64,000 nucleotides of DNA, taken from the NCBI GenBank assembly GCA_009192285.1, contig CM018604.1, positions 5,613,746 to 5,677,745 of the forward strand, in the 5' to 3' direction. The notes beneath the pieces were generated by a model. The model saw only the letters and a list, made by a program, of their open reading frames with translations, was not told the origin of the DNA and did not search any database. Position 1 is the stretch's first letter, and each line of letters opens with the position of its first letter. The DNA comes from Morchella semilibera. Taxonomy: Eukaryota > Ascomycota > Pezizomycetes > Pezizales > Morchellaceae. The position numbers and the translations under genes were made by a program. Below are positions 1-12,400 of this stretch, piece by piece.

Positions 1-887
1 GACGTTTGGCGGGACCCTGTAGGGAGGTCAATATCTTGCGGGCTACTTATCGTTGGGGGGGGGGGGTGGAAGGGGGGCCAGTGATACCATGAGGGCTGGA
101 TGGGCGAGATGTCGGTTCCAATCACCTGGGCGGAGGGATATCGTCTATAGTTATGATAAGTTTTTGTCTTATTTGACGTAGAGAGGGGGGGGGGTGTAGG
201 ACTTACTCCCCCACATCGATGGCCCAGATGCCGGTGCCCGTGCCAATATCGAGGATCTTTTGCGGGTGGGGATCTATGGGGGCGAGTTGCAGCTTGTCGT
301 CTAGCAGGAGGAGGTAGATGTGGTGGATGATGTCGAGCCTGGCACGTCAATATTACTGAACGGGATATACATAATATGGACTCCTCACCTCTCTTGCTCG
401 GCCTGGTCCACAATGATCACACTAGTCAATAAAAACTCAACACCACCGGGTCAATGTATATACGGTACCTCGTCATTCGGGAGGGTATATTTCCTGTATA
501 CAACCATTATATTAGCACCAGCTTGCATCAGAACGGTGATATACCCCTACCCTTCCTTCTTTGCGGAGTATCGTCTCCCGTTCTCGTAGCGGTAGCTGTA
601 CGCATCCTGTTAAGAACTATATCTGATTGGTTGGGTGTAGAGGGCATACTGGTAGATGCTCGAGGTCAGTGACTCGGTCGAGTATTTGCTCCTGGGACCG
701 TTAGTTTACACACTCGATATTCCTAGGTGGTGGGTATCACGTACGAAGCAGCATCGGTGTCGGAGTCTGAGGAGCGGTCCTACACGGCAGTGGAATATTA
801 TTAGCAAGGCAAGAGGAGAATTAAGCAGGGGGCAGCTCAGAAACGGACATAGTCGGAGTCGGCGACGAGGTCTGGGAACGTCGACAT
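1..887 (-). CDS. LaeA-like SAM-dependent methyltransferase, partial (C-terminus beyond window)
   Basis: Putative class I methyltransferase of the LaeA/UMTA-like fungal family, which uses S-adenosylmethionine; members act in secondary-metabolism regulation or in natural-product pathways, and the substrate here is unknown. The gene is invisible as a long ORF because it is split into at least nine exons on the minus strand: 887-849, 779-745, 691-650, 595-551, 493-469, 402-389, 338-207, 144-88 and 16-1. Joined, they read in one frame through the family signatures [21 protein letters not shown], the SAM-binding loop [13 protein letters not shown], and [17 protein letters not shown]. Every junction from exon 2 on has GT..AG ends and preserves phase; the first donor (GTCCGT) is weak, so the first 13 codons are the least certain. 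About 135 residues are visible; the C-terminal half of the domain lies outside. The last complete intron carries a run of G on the plus strand near 51-66. Confidence 0.85.
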
Positions 888-3800
888 TGTGGTGTTTTTT
901 CGTATAAAAATAATAATAATAATAGTAATGATGATAATGAATCCAGGGTGGCAGTGAAGGTTATAAAATCACGACTGCCCTCGGTTTATATAAAAGGCCA
1001 GATGTAAATGTATGTATAGTAGTGTGACAGGTCACTCTGTCCAGTCTGTGCAGCTATTGCATGGGAAGCTCTCTCCACACACAGGAGGACAGCTCTGATG
1101 TAGGTATGTACTATAGCTACATAGTACATGTACATGTACGTATAGTACTCTACATACATGTACTCTATAGTATGCGGCACGGACCGTAGTGCTGTCTCAT
1201 GTGAGCTGCAGGCAGTGGAGGAGAAAAAAAAGTACGAACACACACAGGTGATTGGCTGTATACGTGCAGAGTTGTGCTTCTCGCACCGAACTCCGGTGTT
1301 TTCACATATCTTGACATCATAATATCACTGGTCTCATCCCATCGACACTCACACTCACAACCGAGCACTCGGCACTCGGCACTCGGGATTAATACCTCCA
1401 ACTCTCGAGTCTCTCTCTCCTCAAGGCAAGTCTCTCGGACTCTCTCCTCCCGTGCGGTGTCTGAGACAATCCTCACGTGTGTGTAGGTAGGTACTCTATA
1501 CCGGTGCATGCGCATACCACATAAGTAGAGTTTGTGTCCCTAAGCGCGTGTCGGGAGCGAACCGGCGGGGTGGTGTAACCTTCTGTCTATATTTCCAGCG
1601 GGGAGTTCCCTTGCTATTTGACGGGCGTGTGTGTAAGAGCGTGGGGGCTGTACATATGTACTTTATCGCACATGCTTTACACGTAGAGCAACAGGGAGGG
1701 CCGTCCAGTTCAAAATAATACCATCTCTACCTCTCAGGTGTCGATTGGCCGGCGGGGGTCCTAAATGTAGCTCACGACAGGAGCGGGCGGCGGGCGGCGT
1801 TGCATGCTTCTTGGGGCGGGTTATATTATATTTATGTCGCGTGCGACGTTTCAACACAAGAAACAACTCCAAGTGTCGTTATATAATTATTCGTCGCTCC
1901 TAGTATCAGTAGTCAGTCTCCTCCCTCTCAACCCAGCCCTCTTCTTACTATAATTCCTGTACGTACTTCTTCCCCTATGCTCATATCACCACTCCTGCCA
2001 CTGTGCCCAAAGTTCTATTGCAACTAAGTGTACTGTGACAAGACGATTCGGCGGGCATAAAAACAGAATAAACAAAAAAAACAATGATAACCCAGAATTA
2101 ATAAGAGAACGAGAGCCTTCCAGCCTTACGGACACATCAACAGAAGTAATACTCTGTATAGTATCATACAGTTGCGCTGACAGACGTTAATGCTGCAGGG
2201 GCTGTATATAAGGAATATCGAAACCTACAGGTTGGGGGCTGCCAGTACGAGCGAACCTACGGGGAAGCTGGGCTGGGCAGGCGGTTCGATGTCTCTACAG
2301 CTAGTGTAGGTTGATTAGGACCGTGTCTTATGACAATCCCGGCAAGAGGGGCCATATATATACACTCCAGAAGCCGTATTATCTACTCTGTTTCTCATTT
2401 CGTAGTTGGAGTACTTGTCGTTGTCTTTTGAGGAGGCTATGCAAGCTTTGTTTTATCACTTTGGTGATTCCACAATCATACGGGGATGAACTCCCACACA
2501 AGGTAGAAAAAGTCCGTCGCCAATGCCTTTCTGCTGGATCTTTTATTGCGACATCTTGCCTGGAACGTTCTGCACTTGGAGTCTGAATAATTAGCTTCAT
2601 CTTGTTGTACACTCTGGCAATTACAGCTAGTCGGACGGAGGTAATAATATTGAAAATCAGTTCTGGCTAGGTGAGCTCGGGGCCGGTGTGGTGGTCTTTG
2701 TCGGCCGGGGTCGTTTTATTTTTTGGAACGAGAAACTTTTTAGCCCTATATACACAGCGGACCATAAAAAAGACCCTAAGGGAAGGCTTTTCAGTGATCA
2801 CTCATCTTTTTTATATACGGATCATAATCCACAGCTGCATGGATACTGCGCACAGTAAATTATAAAACTAAATCATCAACACTTTTAATTTTTCTGAGTA
2901 GCTGTATGTAACGTCTCCACTCTAGCGTACGTCAAGTATATAGATCTTGATATTCGTCGGTTCCAGTCGAGGGGGTTATGTTAGGATCTCAGTGTTAACG
3001 TTAACGTTCGACGCAGTATCTCAAGCTGTCAATGATCGATCCCGATATGCCAACGCCTTGGCAGCGTCTAGTAGGTCGCCGGAAAACACTGTGGATGGCT
3101 TTCTGGATTGCTATGTCGTGCTATTCTTCTAGGATATTGTATACATATAAGTTTCGTCTTTCTCATAATGCGATAATTATAAGACATACGTACGGGGAAT
3201 GTGGGGGTTACCTTTGTAACTGTGGCAACGGCGCTTGATATGTGTATATATAGCTGGCTGAACGCCTTTTTTACAGAACCAGTGCCGACCTTGGTAGCTT
3301 GAATACAAGTGCCAAGCAGGGTATCTACGACTTTTTTCTTTTTCTTTTTGTTTACTTCATAGGGTATCTACGACTAGCTACGTGTCTGGTATATATGATG
3401 CCACAGTACGTCTTCTCAATCACAATATCGGGCCTATCTGCACATGCAACCTTGAATATCCGCCTCACACCCTCTGCTCCACCCTCCCCGGGGGTTCAGA
3501 CAACAAAAACCAGGCACGGTAGAAGCCGAGTGATAGCTCATGATGCTGCATTGACCACCGATATGGGAGACGGGTGTTGTGGGGAGTTGATTCTGCGCTA
3601 TTGGGGGGAGGAATTAGTAACTGGAAGACTGGGAGCACCGAGAGCCCAGGAGGTGGGGGGCGTCTAGCTGGTGCTGTAAACATCGACACACAGGTTAAGT
3701 GCGTAGGTAGGTGGGGAGGTCGTGGCCACAATTATATTGCTAGAACAGAAAATCATTCATGTCTTTTTCATTTCCTTATATGTACCTATTTATGTATATG

Positions 3801-4178
3801 TGGCTCCTACGTGCAATGTCCTACTCTAACATATATAGTCCCTCCCGTGCAGAATGTGGTCGAAGGTTTGCTTCATTTGTCGAATACCTATATCTATAAG
3901 GTCACTGTCTCTTGACGCCGTACAACTATCCCGTGATCCTCTTTTCTCCCAAAATTTGCGAAACATAGGCGTCATCCTCGCACGATTTGTTACAGGGGAT
4001 AATGTGTACATTAAAAAACTTAATTTAGGTCCACAAAAACACTGCATTCCAACAATGAACATCACGAATCCTACACCCAGAGTTCCCCCCGTTGACACAA
4101 ACATCCCAGGTTTCTTGTACATGTCTCTTAATCGAAGGTGGCAGATATCGTTTCCGTCTAACTACTGAAATAGGGGTT
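888..4178. other. Intergenic region, no convincing gene
   Basis: This stretch is AT-rich with stop codons in all frames and only short open frames of no recognisable family. It contains many TATA-like runs and repeated ACATGT/GTACATGTAC palindromes (for example around 1120-1165). A minus-strand open frame at 3826-4122 lies just downstream of the ankyrin gene, but no known domain or coding bias is apparent. Confidence 0.6.
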
Positions 4179-5936
4179 CTAAATAAACTTGGCTCCAGCT
4201 TTCGAAAGTATTTCCTTAATGGAGGAAACTAATCCAACAGAATAAATCCCCCTAGGTTGATAGTGGTTGGGTTCTGTGTTCACTTCGGCCCCCGCAAGCA
4301 GAAGTCTGTCGGTAATACGTAGGTTACAATCGAATGCAGCACTAAAAAGTGGGGTCTCTCCCTCAAAATTTTTGGTGTTAACTTCGGCGCCCGCCTGCAG
4401 AAGTTTGTTGACAAGAGACAGATAACCACGGCGCACAGCCCTACTAAGTGGAGTGTCTCCCTTATCATCTTTTGCATCAACTTCGGCGCCCGCCTGTAGA
4501 AGTCTGTCGATAATAGGTAGATTATATTGTGCAGCCATAATAAGTGGGGTCTCCGCACTATTATTTCTGGCATTAACGTCTGCACCCGCTTGTAGAAGTC
4601 TGTTGACAATATCTAGATCATCAAGGCCCGCAGCCTTATAAAGAGGAGTCTCTCCATCCTTATCTTTAGCGTTAACTTCGGCGCCCGCCTGCAGAAGTCT
4701 GTCGACAAGAGGTAGGCAACCATTGTGCGCAGCCTGAATAAGTGGAGTTTCTGCTCTATTATTTTTTGCATTAACGTCGGCGCCCGCCTGTAGAAGTTTA
4801 TCGACAAAAGGCAGATCGTTTTTGCCCGCAGCCTTAAAAAGTGAGGTCTCCCCCTTATTATTTTTCGCATCAACGTTGGCGCCCGCCTGTAGAAGTCTAT
4901 CGACAAAAGGTAGATCACGACCGCGCGCGGCCTTAAAAAATGACGTCTCTTCCTGATTATCTTTAGCATTAACTTCAGCACCCGCCTGCAGAAGCCTGTT
5001 AACAACGGACAGATTTTTATTTGATACAGCCTTGATAAGTGGCGTGTATCCTTCGGGATCCTTTGCTTCAATTTCAGCGCCCGCCTCTAGAAGGGTGCTG
5101 ATAAGAGGTAAATGACCATCATGGGTGGCCATAATAAGCGGTGTGTCTCCATAGAAACTCTTTGACTCAATTTCAGCGCCCGCCTCGAGAAGTCTCCTGA
5201 CAATAGGCAGTTTGTTGTAGCGTGTGGCGAAGGTAAGAGCTGTTTCTCCGGTGTAATATTGCTTTGCATCAACTGCGGCCCCCGCCTCCAGTAGGCTGTG
5301 CACTATAGGCAGGTGCCCCTGAATCGTGGCGCACAAAAGTGGTATATCTTCTGATCCAGTGCTACGGACTAACTTATTCAAAATGCCCATCTCCAGAAAT
5401 GCGTTGACGATATTGAGATGGCCCTGAGATATTGATTGTAGAAATGCCAATTGGCGCATTAAGCCCCAATCGCCGCCGCTCACCTGGTCTAGTTCTAATA
5501 ACCAGAGTCTTATAAGAGGTACATGACCTCCACTAACGGCGCCAGATATACTACTCCACATGTCCTTCTCATTTAAGGTCACTAATATCCCTTTAAATTC
5601 CAAGACTAGGATTAAGATATCGTATTGGTGGGCACTCAGCGCCCAAAGGAAAATGGACTTAGTTTCAAGTTCAGGATTGGGATGCTTTGAAAGGGTTTGT
5701 CCTATACTCCGAGCTAACTGACGAGCTCGAGGCGGGAAGCTTTGTTTAGAAGAGCAATTTTTGATCTCATCTTGCCCATCTGGCATCTCCTCGGGCATGC
5801 TTTCAATGACAGGTCGATACCCGAACTTTACGGCGAAGAGTGCAGAAAAAGCTATCACTTCATCCATGTTCCTATCACATAGGGGGCACCGCCAGACATA
5901 GTCGCTCAAGGCTTCTATGATAACATGTAGAGTCAT
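4179..5936 (-). CDS. Ankyrin-repeat protein
   Basis: Single-exon gene of 585 residues. From about residue 190 to 553 it carries eleven consecutive 33-residue ankyrin repeats with the consensus GETPLxxAA..LPxVDRLLQAGAEVNAK; repeat 9 is one residue short. Ankyrin arrays are protein-binding scaffolds; the partner is unknown. The first 190 residues have no clear domain: there is one CPLC pair near residues 18-21, too little for a RING finger, then helical sequence that may hold degenerate ankyrin-like units. Repeats 4-9 are unusually similar to each other also at DNA level, so the array probably grows and shrinks by recombination. The start at 5936 is the first ATG of the open frame. The same-strand gene upstream (6520-7996) encodes a fungal N-terminal domain often found on NLR-like proteins, but an in-frame stop and about 580 bases without an open frame separate them, so they are treated as two genes. 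Confidence 0.85.
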   Translation of the reverse strand: MTLHVIIEALSDYVWRCPLCDRNMDEVIAFSALFAVKFGYRPVIESMPEEMPDGQDEIKNCSSKQSFPPRARQLARSIGQTLSKHPNPELETKSIFLWALSAHQYDILILVLEFKGILVTLNEKDMWSSISGAVSGGHVPLIRLWLLELDQVSGGDWGLMRQLAFLQSISQGHLNIVNAFLEMGILNKLVRSTGSEDIPLLCATIQGHLPIVHSLLEAGAAVDAKQYYTGETALTFATRYNKLPIVRRLLEAGAEIESKSFYGDTPLIMATHDGHLPLISTLLEAGAEIEAKDPEGYTPLIKAVSNKNLSVVNRLLQAGAEVNAKDNQEETSFFKAARGRDLPFVDRLLQAGANVDAKNNKGETSLFKAAGKNDLPFVDKLLQAGADVNAKNNRAETPLIQAAHNGCLPLVDRLLQAGAEVNAKDKDGETPLYKAAGLDDLDIVNRLLQAGADVNARNNSAETPLIMAAQYNLPIIDRLLQAGAEVDAKDDKGDTPLSRAVRRGYLSLVNKLLQAGAEVNTKNFEGETPLFSAAFDCNLRITDRLLLAGAEVNTEPNHYQPRGIYSVGLVSSIKEILSKAGAKFI

Positions 5937-6519
5937 TGCATCTAGTCTTTCGATCAGTCTATGAATCGAGTACTAGCTTAGAGTATTCGGGTGGATGAAT
6001 TAAACGCAAGTGCCAAAAAGATTAGGGAAGGTATCTGCTTCCTTACCATGTGGGGTCGAGAGATAGATTTCCTGATTACTGACGAAAAACACACTGTCTT
6101 CAACTTTGATATGCATATCATCGGCCACTGTACCCAGTATTTATTAGTTACTTGCCCTTTGGCGGGTTAATCAGTTGATAGATTGGATTACAACCAGGAA
6201 GTGAACATCGAGCAACCCAGTTCTGATCCGTTAACAGAATTCTTCCACGTCTCTCCTTCTTATGTAATAATAAGAGGATAACGCAGGGGACTGTCGCTCC
6301 ATGTTGGCTCGCCCGGTATTGCGCAAATCTAACGGCAAACGCGATTAGGGGTCAATATATGTAAGTTCTCAGTCTAGGATTGAAAGGAGATCAACAATGG
6401 TAGCATTTGTGACAGGACCCTAAAGGGATCCCTAATGGCCATTGATACGACAGCTTTTTACCATGCGCGGCAAGAGAGATGAAAAAGGCATTCATAGCCT
6501 CAAGAAAAAGATCGTGTAC
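5937..6519. other. Intergenic region between the two minus-strand genes
   Basis: No open frame of significance is seen here on the minus strand. It presumably holds the 3' end of the 6520-7996 gene and the promoter of the ankyrin gene. Nothing else is recognised. Confidence 0.5.
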
Positions 6520-7996
6520 CTACTGCTGGAACATGATGTGCTCGTCTTCAACGGCCCATCCCGACCTTGATCGGCTATCACCTCCATTGGGCCGCAAAGC
6601 CGGAACTTTACCCGTACTTTCCCAGATAACTAAATCGCAGGCTTGGATCTGCTCGAAGTTCGGCTTCGTAAGTCCTAGTGAATCGACCCTCTGAAGCTCG
6701 TCTTTAATGACCTAGTACAGCGTTAGCGTACTTATTTACTTAGTGCGGTGAAGTTGATTGATCTAAATCCGACATCTAAGGAACTATCATATATATATAT
6801 ATACCGTTATTAGAGGAAACAGTATAGCCTAACCTCTACAAGTATATCCACACGAATCGCTGTGCCCGGGTCGAGAAAGTCAAGTTGAGGGTGTCGTGAA
6901 ATGATGTCAATCAAAATCCATGCTGCTTTAATCAGGTCAGTATACCACTGAAACTGATTATCAACAGCGGGAGCTGATGAAGATAAACGCCTCTGGGTGC
7001 TTGCTTGTGACTGTAAGAATTAGCCTTGTAAAGTGTATACTTAATTGGTGAGAAACCGTGAGGATGGAACTGGGGATCGATGGAAATGTTTAAAAAAGAA
7101 TGAGGGTGAAGCCTTTTAGAGTAATAACAGGTATATATATAATGAACAAACCTTCAAAAGCCACCATGTACCTGCAGAGATCCACTGATCGACTCCAATG
7201 GCGGACCAGCTCAGTTGAGATTCCGCATGCTCTATAAATTTCTCGCTGAGGGACAGGGCAAAGATTCGATCGTTCTCAATCGCAGAGATCGTCGGAACGG
7301 TGGCCTGTGATTTCCTAATCATTCCTTTGATGTCGCTGACACCCTGTTCCACCTTTTGAGATATTGATTGAATACGTTGCAAGGATGAACTAACAGAAGT
7401 GGTAAGTCTCCTTCCAACATTAATTACGCATGAGTCTTACTTTCCGGAAGAGATGAGGACCAAGCCAAGAATCCCGTTGAGATAAACTAACTGTAAGAAC
7501 CTCCCGTTAGCTAAGTTTATAGAAATAGGAAATAGGCATTGCCGGGATAGGGGGTATTATGTGGGGAATACATTGGTTTAGGGGTCTACATGTATCTTGG
7601 AGCCGGTGTACATACCTTATTTCTCAGGACATCCAGATCAGCTGCTTCAGTCGACCACTTTATCCCATCCCAGAACTTTTTCAACGCCGACCGACTTTTA
7701 TCACCGAGCTTTTCATACTTCTTCGAGTGTTTATTTAAAGCATTTAGCACATCCTGATATTGTGCAACTAGGCCATTAAGCGTGTCGATACGATTGGCGG
7801 CTGATGATAAAGTTGAGTGTGAGTTTGCACATTCCTCACTTAAGATCATCAGGGAGCTGTGAGTATTTGCCAGCTCTTGCTTTAGTGATTTGAACGCCTG
7901 GGGAGCATCGCGTGCGACTTGGAAGCAGTTCTTGTATAGATGCCATGCAAGTAGGATTGTGCCGGAAATATCGCCGATACCGAAGCCGAATGACAT
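6520..7996 (-). CDS. Fungal N-terminal-domain protein (STAND/NLR-associated type), five exons
   Basis: The start MSFGFGIGD is typical of a large ascomycete family whose N-terminal helical domain is also found on NACHT/STAND proteins involved in signalling and non-self recognition; the molecular function is unknown. Exons I infer on the minus strand: 7996-7616, 7490-7441, 7389 to about 7152, about 6999-6827 and about 6694-6520. Each join keeps frame, and the merged protein (about 305 residues) has family-like segments: LRNKLVYLNGILGL across the first join, SSLQRIQSIS, WSAIGVDQWISAGTWWLL, DLIKAAWILIDIISRHPQ, and a C-terminal W-x(6)-HIMF motif close to the stop TAG at 6522-6520. The small second exon (50 bases) explains why only the first and third exons appear as open frames. 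No NACHT, kinase or repeat domain follows in frame. It lies upstream of the ankyrin gene on the same strand. Confidence 0.75.
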
Positions 7997-8252
7997 TTTT
8001 CTCTCGGTAGTGGGGGAGCTTTTGATGGAAGAGGGATTGTTAATAGTCTAGTAGGTATTGCTGGAGGTATTGTTTCGAGGTGGAGTTATCACTTTACCCC
8101 GCAGAAAACCATATACACTGATGTGCAGTTTACCTACTTACCCAATGGTAGGCGCGCAGGTGAATGCATACTTTGTATGCGGGAGAGAATCTACGATTGG
8201 ATTACACACATAAATGCCGGATCGGATATTCCTGTGGGCCTCATTTGATATT

Positions 8253-8294
8253 ATTAGGCCCTTTGCGCAAAAGACTCCAGGCAAAGGGCCTATT
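8253..8294. repeat. Truncated TTTGCGCAAA foldback element
   Basis: The arm ATTAGGCCCTTTGC is followed closely by its inverse GCAAAGGGCCTAT. It matches the arms of the much better copy at 21028-21083, so it is a shortened member of the same small inverted-repeat family. Confidence 0.7.
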
Positions 8295-8634
8295 TTTTTT
8301 TTAACGTCGCTAGTAGTATTGTTATTCATTTTTCTGTATAATTAAATTTCACAAATTAAATTGTTAAGTATTTTCGATTATATATACTCGTACTTATGTA
8401 CATACGCCTGTCTCTTAAATTGTAAAAGTACATGATAACTCCCTGCTGGATTCGCCTGGTTGAGTATAGGTTTTGGTGTCAACTTGGGCGTAGATATTAG
8501 TGTCGATTTGGGTCTAGATTTAGAGTAGTACCTGAATTTGTACTAGATCCAGTGTTCGGTACATGTACTTACATGTAGTTTAGCACTAAAGAATCGAATA
8601 TAAGGCTTATAGGACTCTCGATCCAACGTTCATG

Positions 8635-8734
8635 TACTACGGGGGGGGGTAGGAGAAAGTCTCCAGAACTATGGCCTGCTGCAACCATGGTCGTAGTTCT
8701 GGAGACTTTCCACTACCCCCCCCTCCCCCGTACT
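8635..8734. repeat. Foldback element with G/C-run arms
   Basis: Near-perfect inverted repeat: the left arm (8635-8672) and right arm (8693-8734) both contain a run of G or C followed by GAAAGTCTCCAGAACTA, separated by a loop of about 20 bases. It resembles a small non-autonomous transposon or a hairpin-forming repeat. No second copy is seen in this window. Confidence 0.75.
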
Positions 8735-9457
8735 ATAGTACTAAGATAATCTGTCTCGAGGTAAAGTAGAGTATGGTGGGCCTGAATTATTAAACTTGGT
8801 GTCAGCAATTGGCTCCCAACCTTTATTAACCGCTACTTACATACATGTAATTAAGTAACGACACTAAGCCCATTTGGGTTAGGTCTGAGATAAACTTATT
8901 TGTACCCGCGACAAAGAACCACAATTGCATCAAACAGACTTAAGTACATGTATGTAGCTACATTATTGCACCTTGATGGTGGTCCAGTGTATTGAGCTCG
9001 TTTCATGACAACTTTATTATGTAAGGACCCGGGGTACATACATGTAGGTACTTCTTAGGTTCGCTGGCTGGCCCAGTGATTACTAACATGTAATCTTTCT
9101 CTACAGCTCTTAGAAATGACATGAAGAGTAGATACATCTGCGCGCCAGGATGGACTCTGTCTTAGACCAGTGGAGTTGGCCGAGCTGGGCATTTCACTGT
9201 CAGCCTAGTACATACATACTTACTTTCTACACCCCGTACGCCCCTTGCAGGCTTGTGCGAGGAGTTGGATGCCTAAAAATACATTACTGTATAATAGCTA
9301 TATAGGCCCTAGGCCTGTGGATGCTCTCGATTAAAGGTCTTCCTTCACCCCCCCCCCCCCCCCCCCCCCACATGCCCCCAGTACCAGTTGCCATCCATCA
9401 TATTAATCTGTTCACGCAAGTCCTAAGCCAACCTAGAGGTTTCCAACTTTGAACGCT

Positions 9458-12400
9458 ATGGATCCACCACTCAAGCCGATTCCAGCTGGTCTGGAAAGAG
9501 TTCGTTCCCGTGGTTACCAGATGGAGATGCTGGACGAGAGCTTGAAGAGGAACATCATCGTTGCGGTGCGACTCAACCCTTATTTTTGCACTGATGGTAG
9601 GCTAATCTGACTTGGGCGGTGGGTAGATGGATACCGGCTCAGGAAAGACCCATATGTATGTTTAACCCGTTCATATATGCTCCTGAGGGGTGCTTATGGA
9701 AGCTTCCTAGTGGGCTGTCGCGCTCACCCGATTTACTGATGCTTGGCTGTTTACATTAGTGCTATACTTAGAATTCGCTCCTACCTTGAATCTGGTGAAG
9801 GTAAGGTATGGGTAACTCTGAACACATTTCTATCGACATCGCTTATATTGCGGTAATAGTTATGCTGGCTCCTTGTCCCGAGCGTGCCGTTGGGAAATCA
9901 GCAATTCGATGTTATTAGGTCGTCCTTGCCGCCCATGAACATTCAATTTCTGAGCGGAAGCGATAATGTGGATAAATGGAAAACGCAAGAGATATGGAAT
10001 AGGATTTTGAAACTACAAGAGAATGTATCGACGATCGTAGTTAGTACACACCAGGTGAGTACTCTTGGCTCGGAATATGAGTTGTGGGAATGGGACACCT
10101 AAGGTGACACTGGTGGGATACTAGATCTTGTTAGATGCCTTAACGCATGGATTCGTGGGTATCGACAGGATAGGCTTATTGATATTTGACGAAGGTTCGT
10201 CCCCGGGCAGTGGTGATTTTTGAGGACAGGGTGATCGACATAGAAAGCTCGGGAATAGCGATCAGATAAAGTCTAATACTGATATATACTGGTATGCTGT
10301 AGCGCACCATTGCGTCGGAAATCACCCGGCCAACCGCATCATGCAAGATTTCTACCATCCCAATCTTCACCGTCAGGTTCCTTCAATTCTGGGGCTTACA
10401 GCAAGCCCAATCGTCAAGTCAAACCCAAGGCAGCTTCAGTAAGTCATTCCGCATCTACTTTGTTCTTCTTCTAATATCTGCGAGTATAGGGTCATCGAGT
10501 CAAACTTGAATGCTATATCAAGAACACCAATTTTGAATCGGGATGAGTTAATGGAGCATGTCCATACACCAGTCATGAAGAGTGTCATGTATAAACCCGG
10601 ACTATCGATTAACCAGGTGGTCAACTCAAAGTTTCAGAGTGATGCCGGGTCTTTGGAACTAGGAGGGAAGAGAGAGAGGAGTCCCGGGTATAAAGACCTT
10701 GGGGAGCCCCCTGCAGCCAGATTAAAGGTGGCAGAGAATCAATATGTTTTCAGGTAGGGAGCATCTACTTGGCCTACTTATGTATTGCCTTTCGTTCTTG
10801 TTACCTGATTTCCAAGTATCCTCGACTACTAGAGTTGTCGTTGGCCCCTCTACCCTTTGTGTTTTGTTTCCACGCTTCCTACAATCACATCTATTTCCCA
10901 ATCGATTATAAGGGACTTCACCATTCATTAGCGCAGGTGATACGGGGGGCGCCCTGAAAAATCTGAGCTATTTCCAGGACGCCCTTTACTTTGAAATATA
11001 TTAAGCATTGACTGTGCTAAATACATGAATAATAGCGAAAGCACCCCTGAGACCTCCGAATGGAGTACACCAGCGCTCCGAAGCCTATTACAAGCCTACA
11101 ATTCCATGGATATCATGGAAGACCCCCGTGTTATCACTCTCCTCGCTACACAGCCGCCAGACCTGGAGAAAATAAGAACGACAATCGAACACAAGAAAAC
11201 TCGTTCATTCCACCAAATGCATGGGATAGTTAAAAAGGCTGAGCATATCCTCGTGGAATATGGAATTTGGGGGACGGAGTGGTACGTGTGTATGATTGTG
11301 AACAGGGCTTTAGAGTCTATGGAGGACGACTCTGAGTCAGCAGTACTGGCGGGATGGGATGAGGATGAGAAAATATATTTTTGTAATGTGTTGAGGAAGG
11401 TGACGGTGACGGCGGGGCATAGGGACATAAGATTGGGGATCACAGATAAAGTGAAACGGCTGATTGAGCTATTGGTTGTAGAATTTAACGGAAAGGGCGG
11501 GGGGAGTGAGTTTGCAGGGTTAGTATTTGTGGAGCAGAGGGTGGGGGTCTCCGTTTTGGCGGAGATCATGAGGGGGCACCCAGATACAAGGAACATATTT
11601 GATGTTGGCACGCTAGTTGGGGCAGCTGATAATTCTGCTAAAACAGGAAGACTTGTGTTTGAACTCACTACATTGAAGGAGCAAAAAGGCACAATTGAGG
11701 GCTTTAGGCAAAAGACTAAGAATATGGTCATCTCCACCAGTGTGGTCGAGGAAGGTTTGGACATACCGTCATGCCACTTGGTGGTCTGTTTCTCGCTGCC
11801 AAAGAATGTCAAGAGTTTTATTCAGCGGCGCGGAAGGGCACGACGGGAGAAAAGCACATATTATCTCATGTTTGAAGAAGGGACAGATGCAAGAGTGAAG
11901 ATCACAAGGCTGGAGCAACTTGAGCAAGAGATGATCCGGGAGTACATGGATGTTACCAGGGAGCTTGAAAAGAGATTGGAAATCGAAGAGGGCGATCCTG
12001 ATGAAGATGGAGTGATAAGTGAGGCGGAAAACAGGAAGTTTCCAGTCAAGAGTACTGGGTAGGGTTTTGTCATCTACCATCGGGTTAACATTATGCTAAC
12101 TCCTGTTTAGCGCCCTCTTGACGCTTGGGTCTGCGCTGACACACTTGCATCATTTCTGCAATACCCTACCATACACAGAGTTTACGGACCTCCGCCCGAT
12201 CTTTAACACAGAAACCCTCTACCCTGATGGTGGGCTTTTCAGAGCGGACAAAAAGCATTACCGAGCGGAAGTTGTTCTACCAAACTCCGTCCCGCAAAGC
12301 GTCCGCCGCGCAGCGAGCAAAAGATCATGGGAAACAAAGAGTTTGGCTCGACGTGACGCGGCATTTGAAGCTTATCTCGCCTTGTATAAATTGGAGGATC

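Larger units (their letters stand above)
7997..9457. other. Intergenic region with foldback repeats and a long C run
   Basis: Region between the divergent start of the 7996 gene and the Dicer gene. It contains a short TTTGCGCAAA-type foldback (8253-8294), a long G/C-tract hairpin (8635-8734), several ACATGTA motifs (8400-9060) and a run of about 20 C at 9350-9369 just upstream of the Dicer start. No coding exon is recognised. Confidence 0.6.

Noticed and set aside
5936-6520. Fusion of the N-terminal-domain gene with the ankyrin gene
   Set aside because: An in-frame TAG directly precedes the only usable donor-like site and no open exon bridges the 580-base gap.
11096-11812. 238-codon minus-strand open frame
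   Set aside because: Shadow of the Dicer helicase exon, whose plus-strand frame is clearly the coding one.
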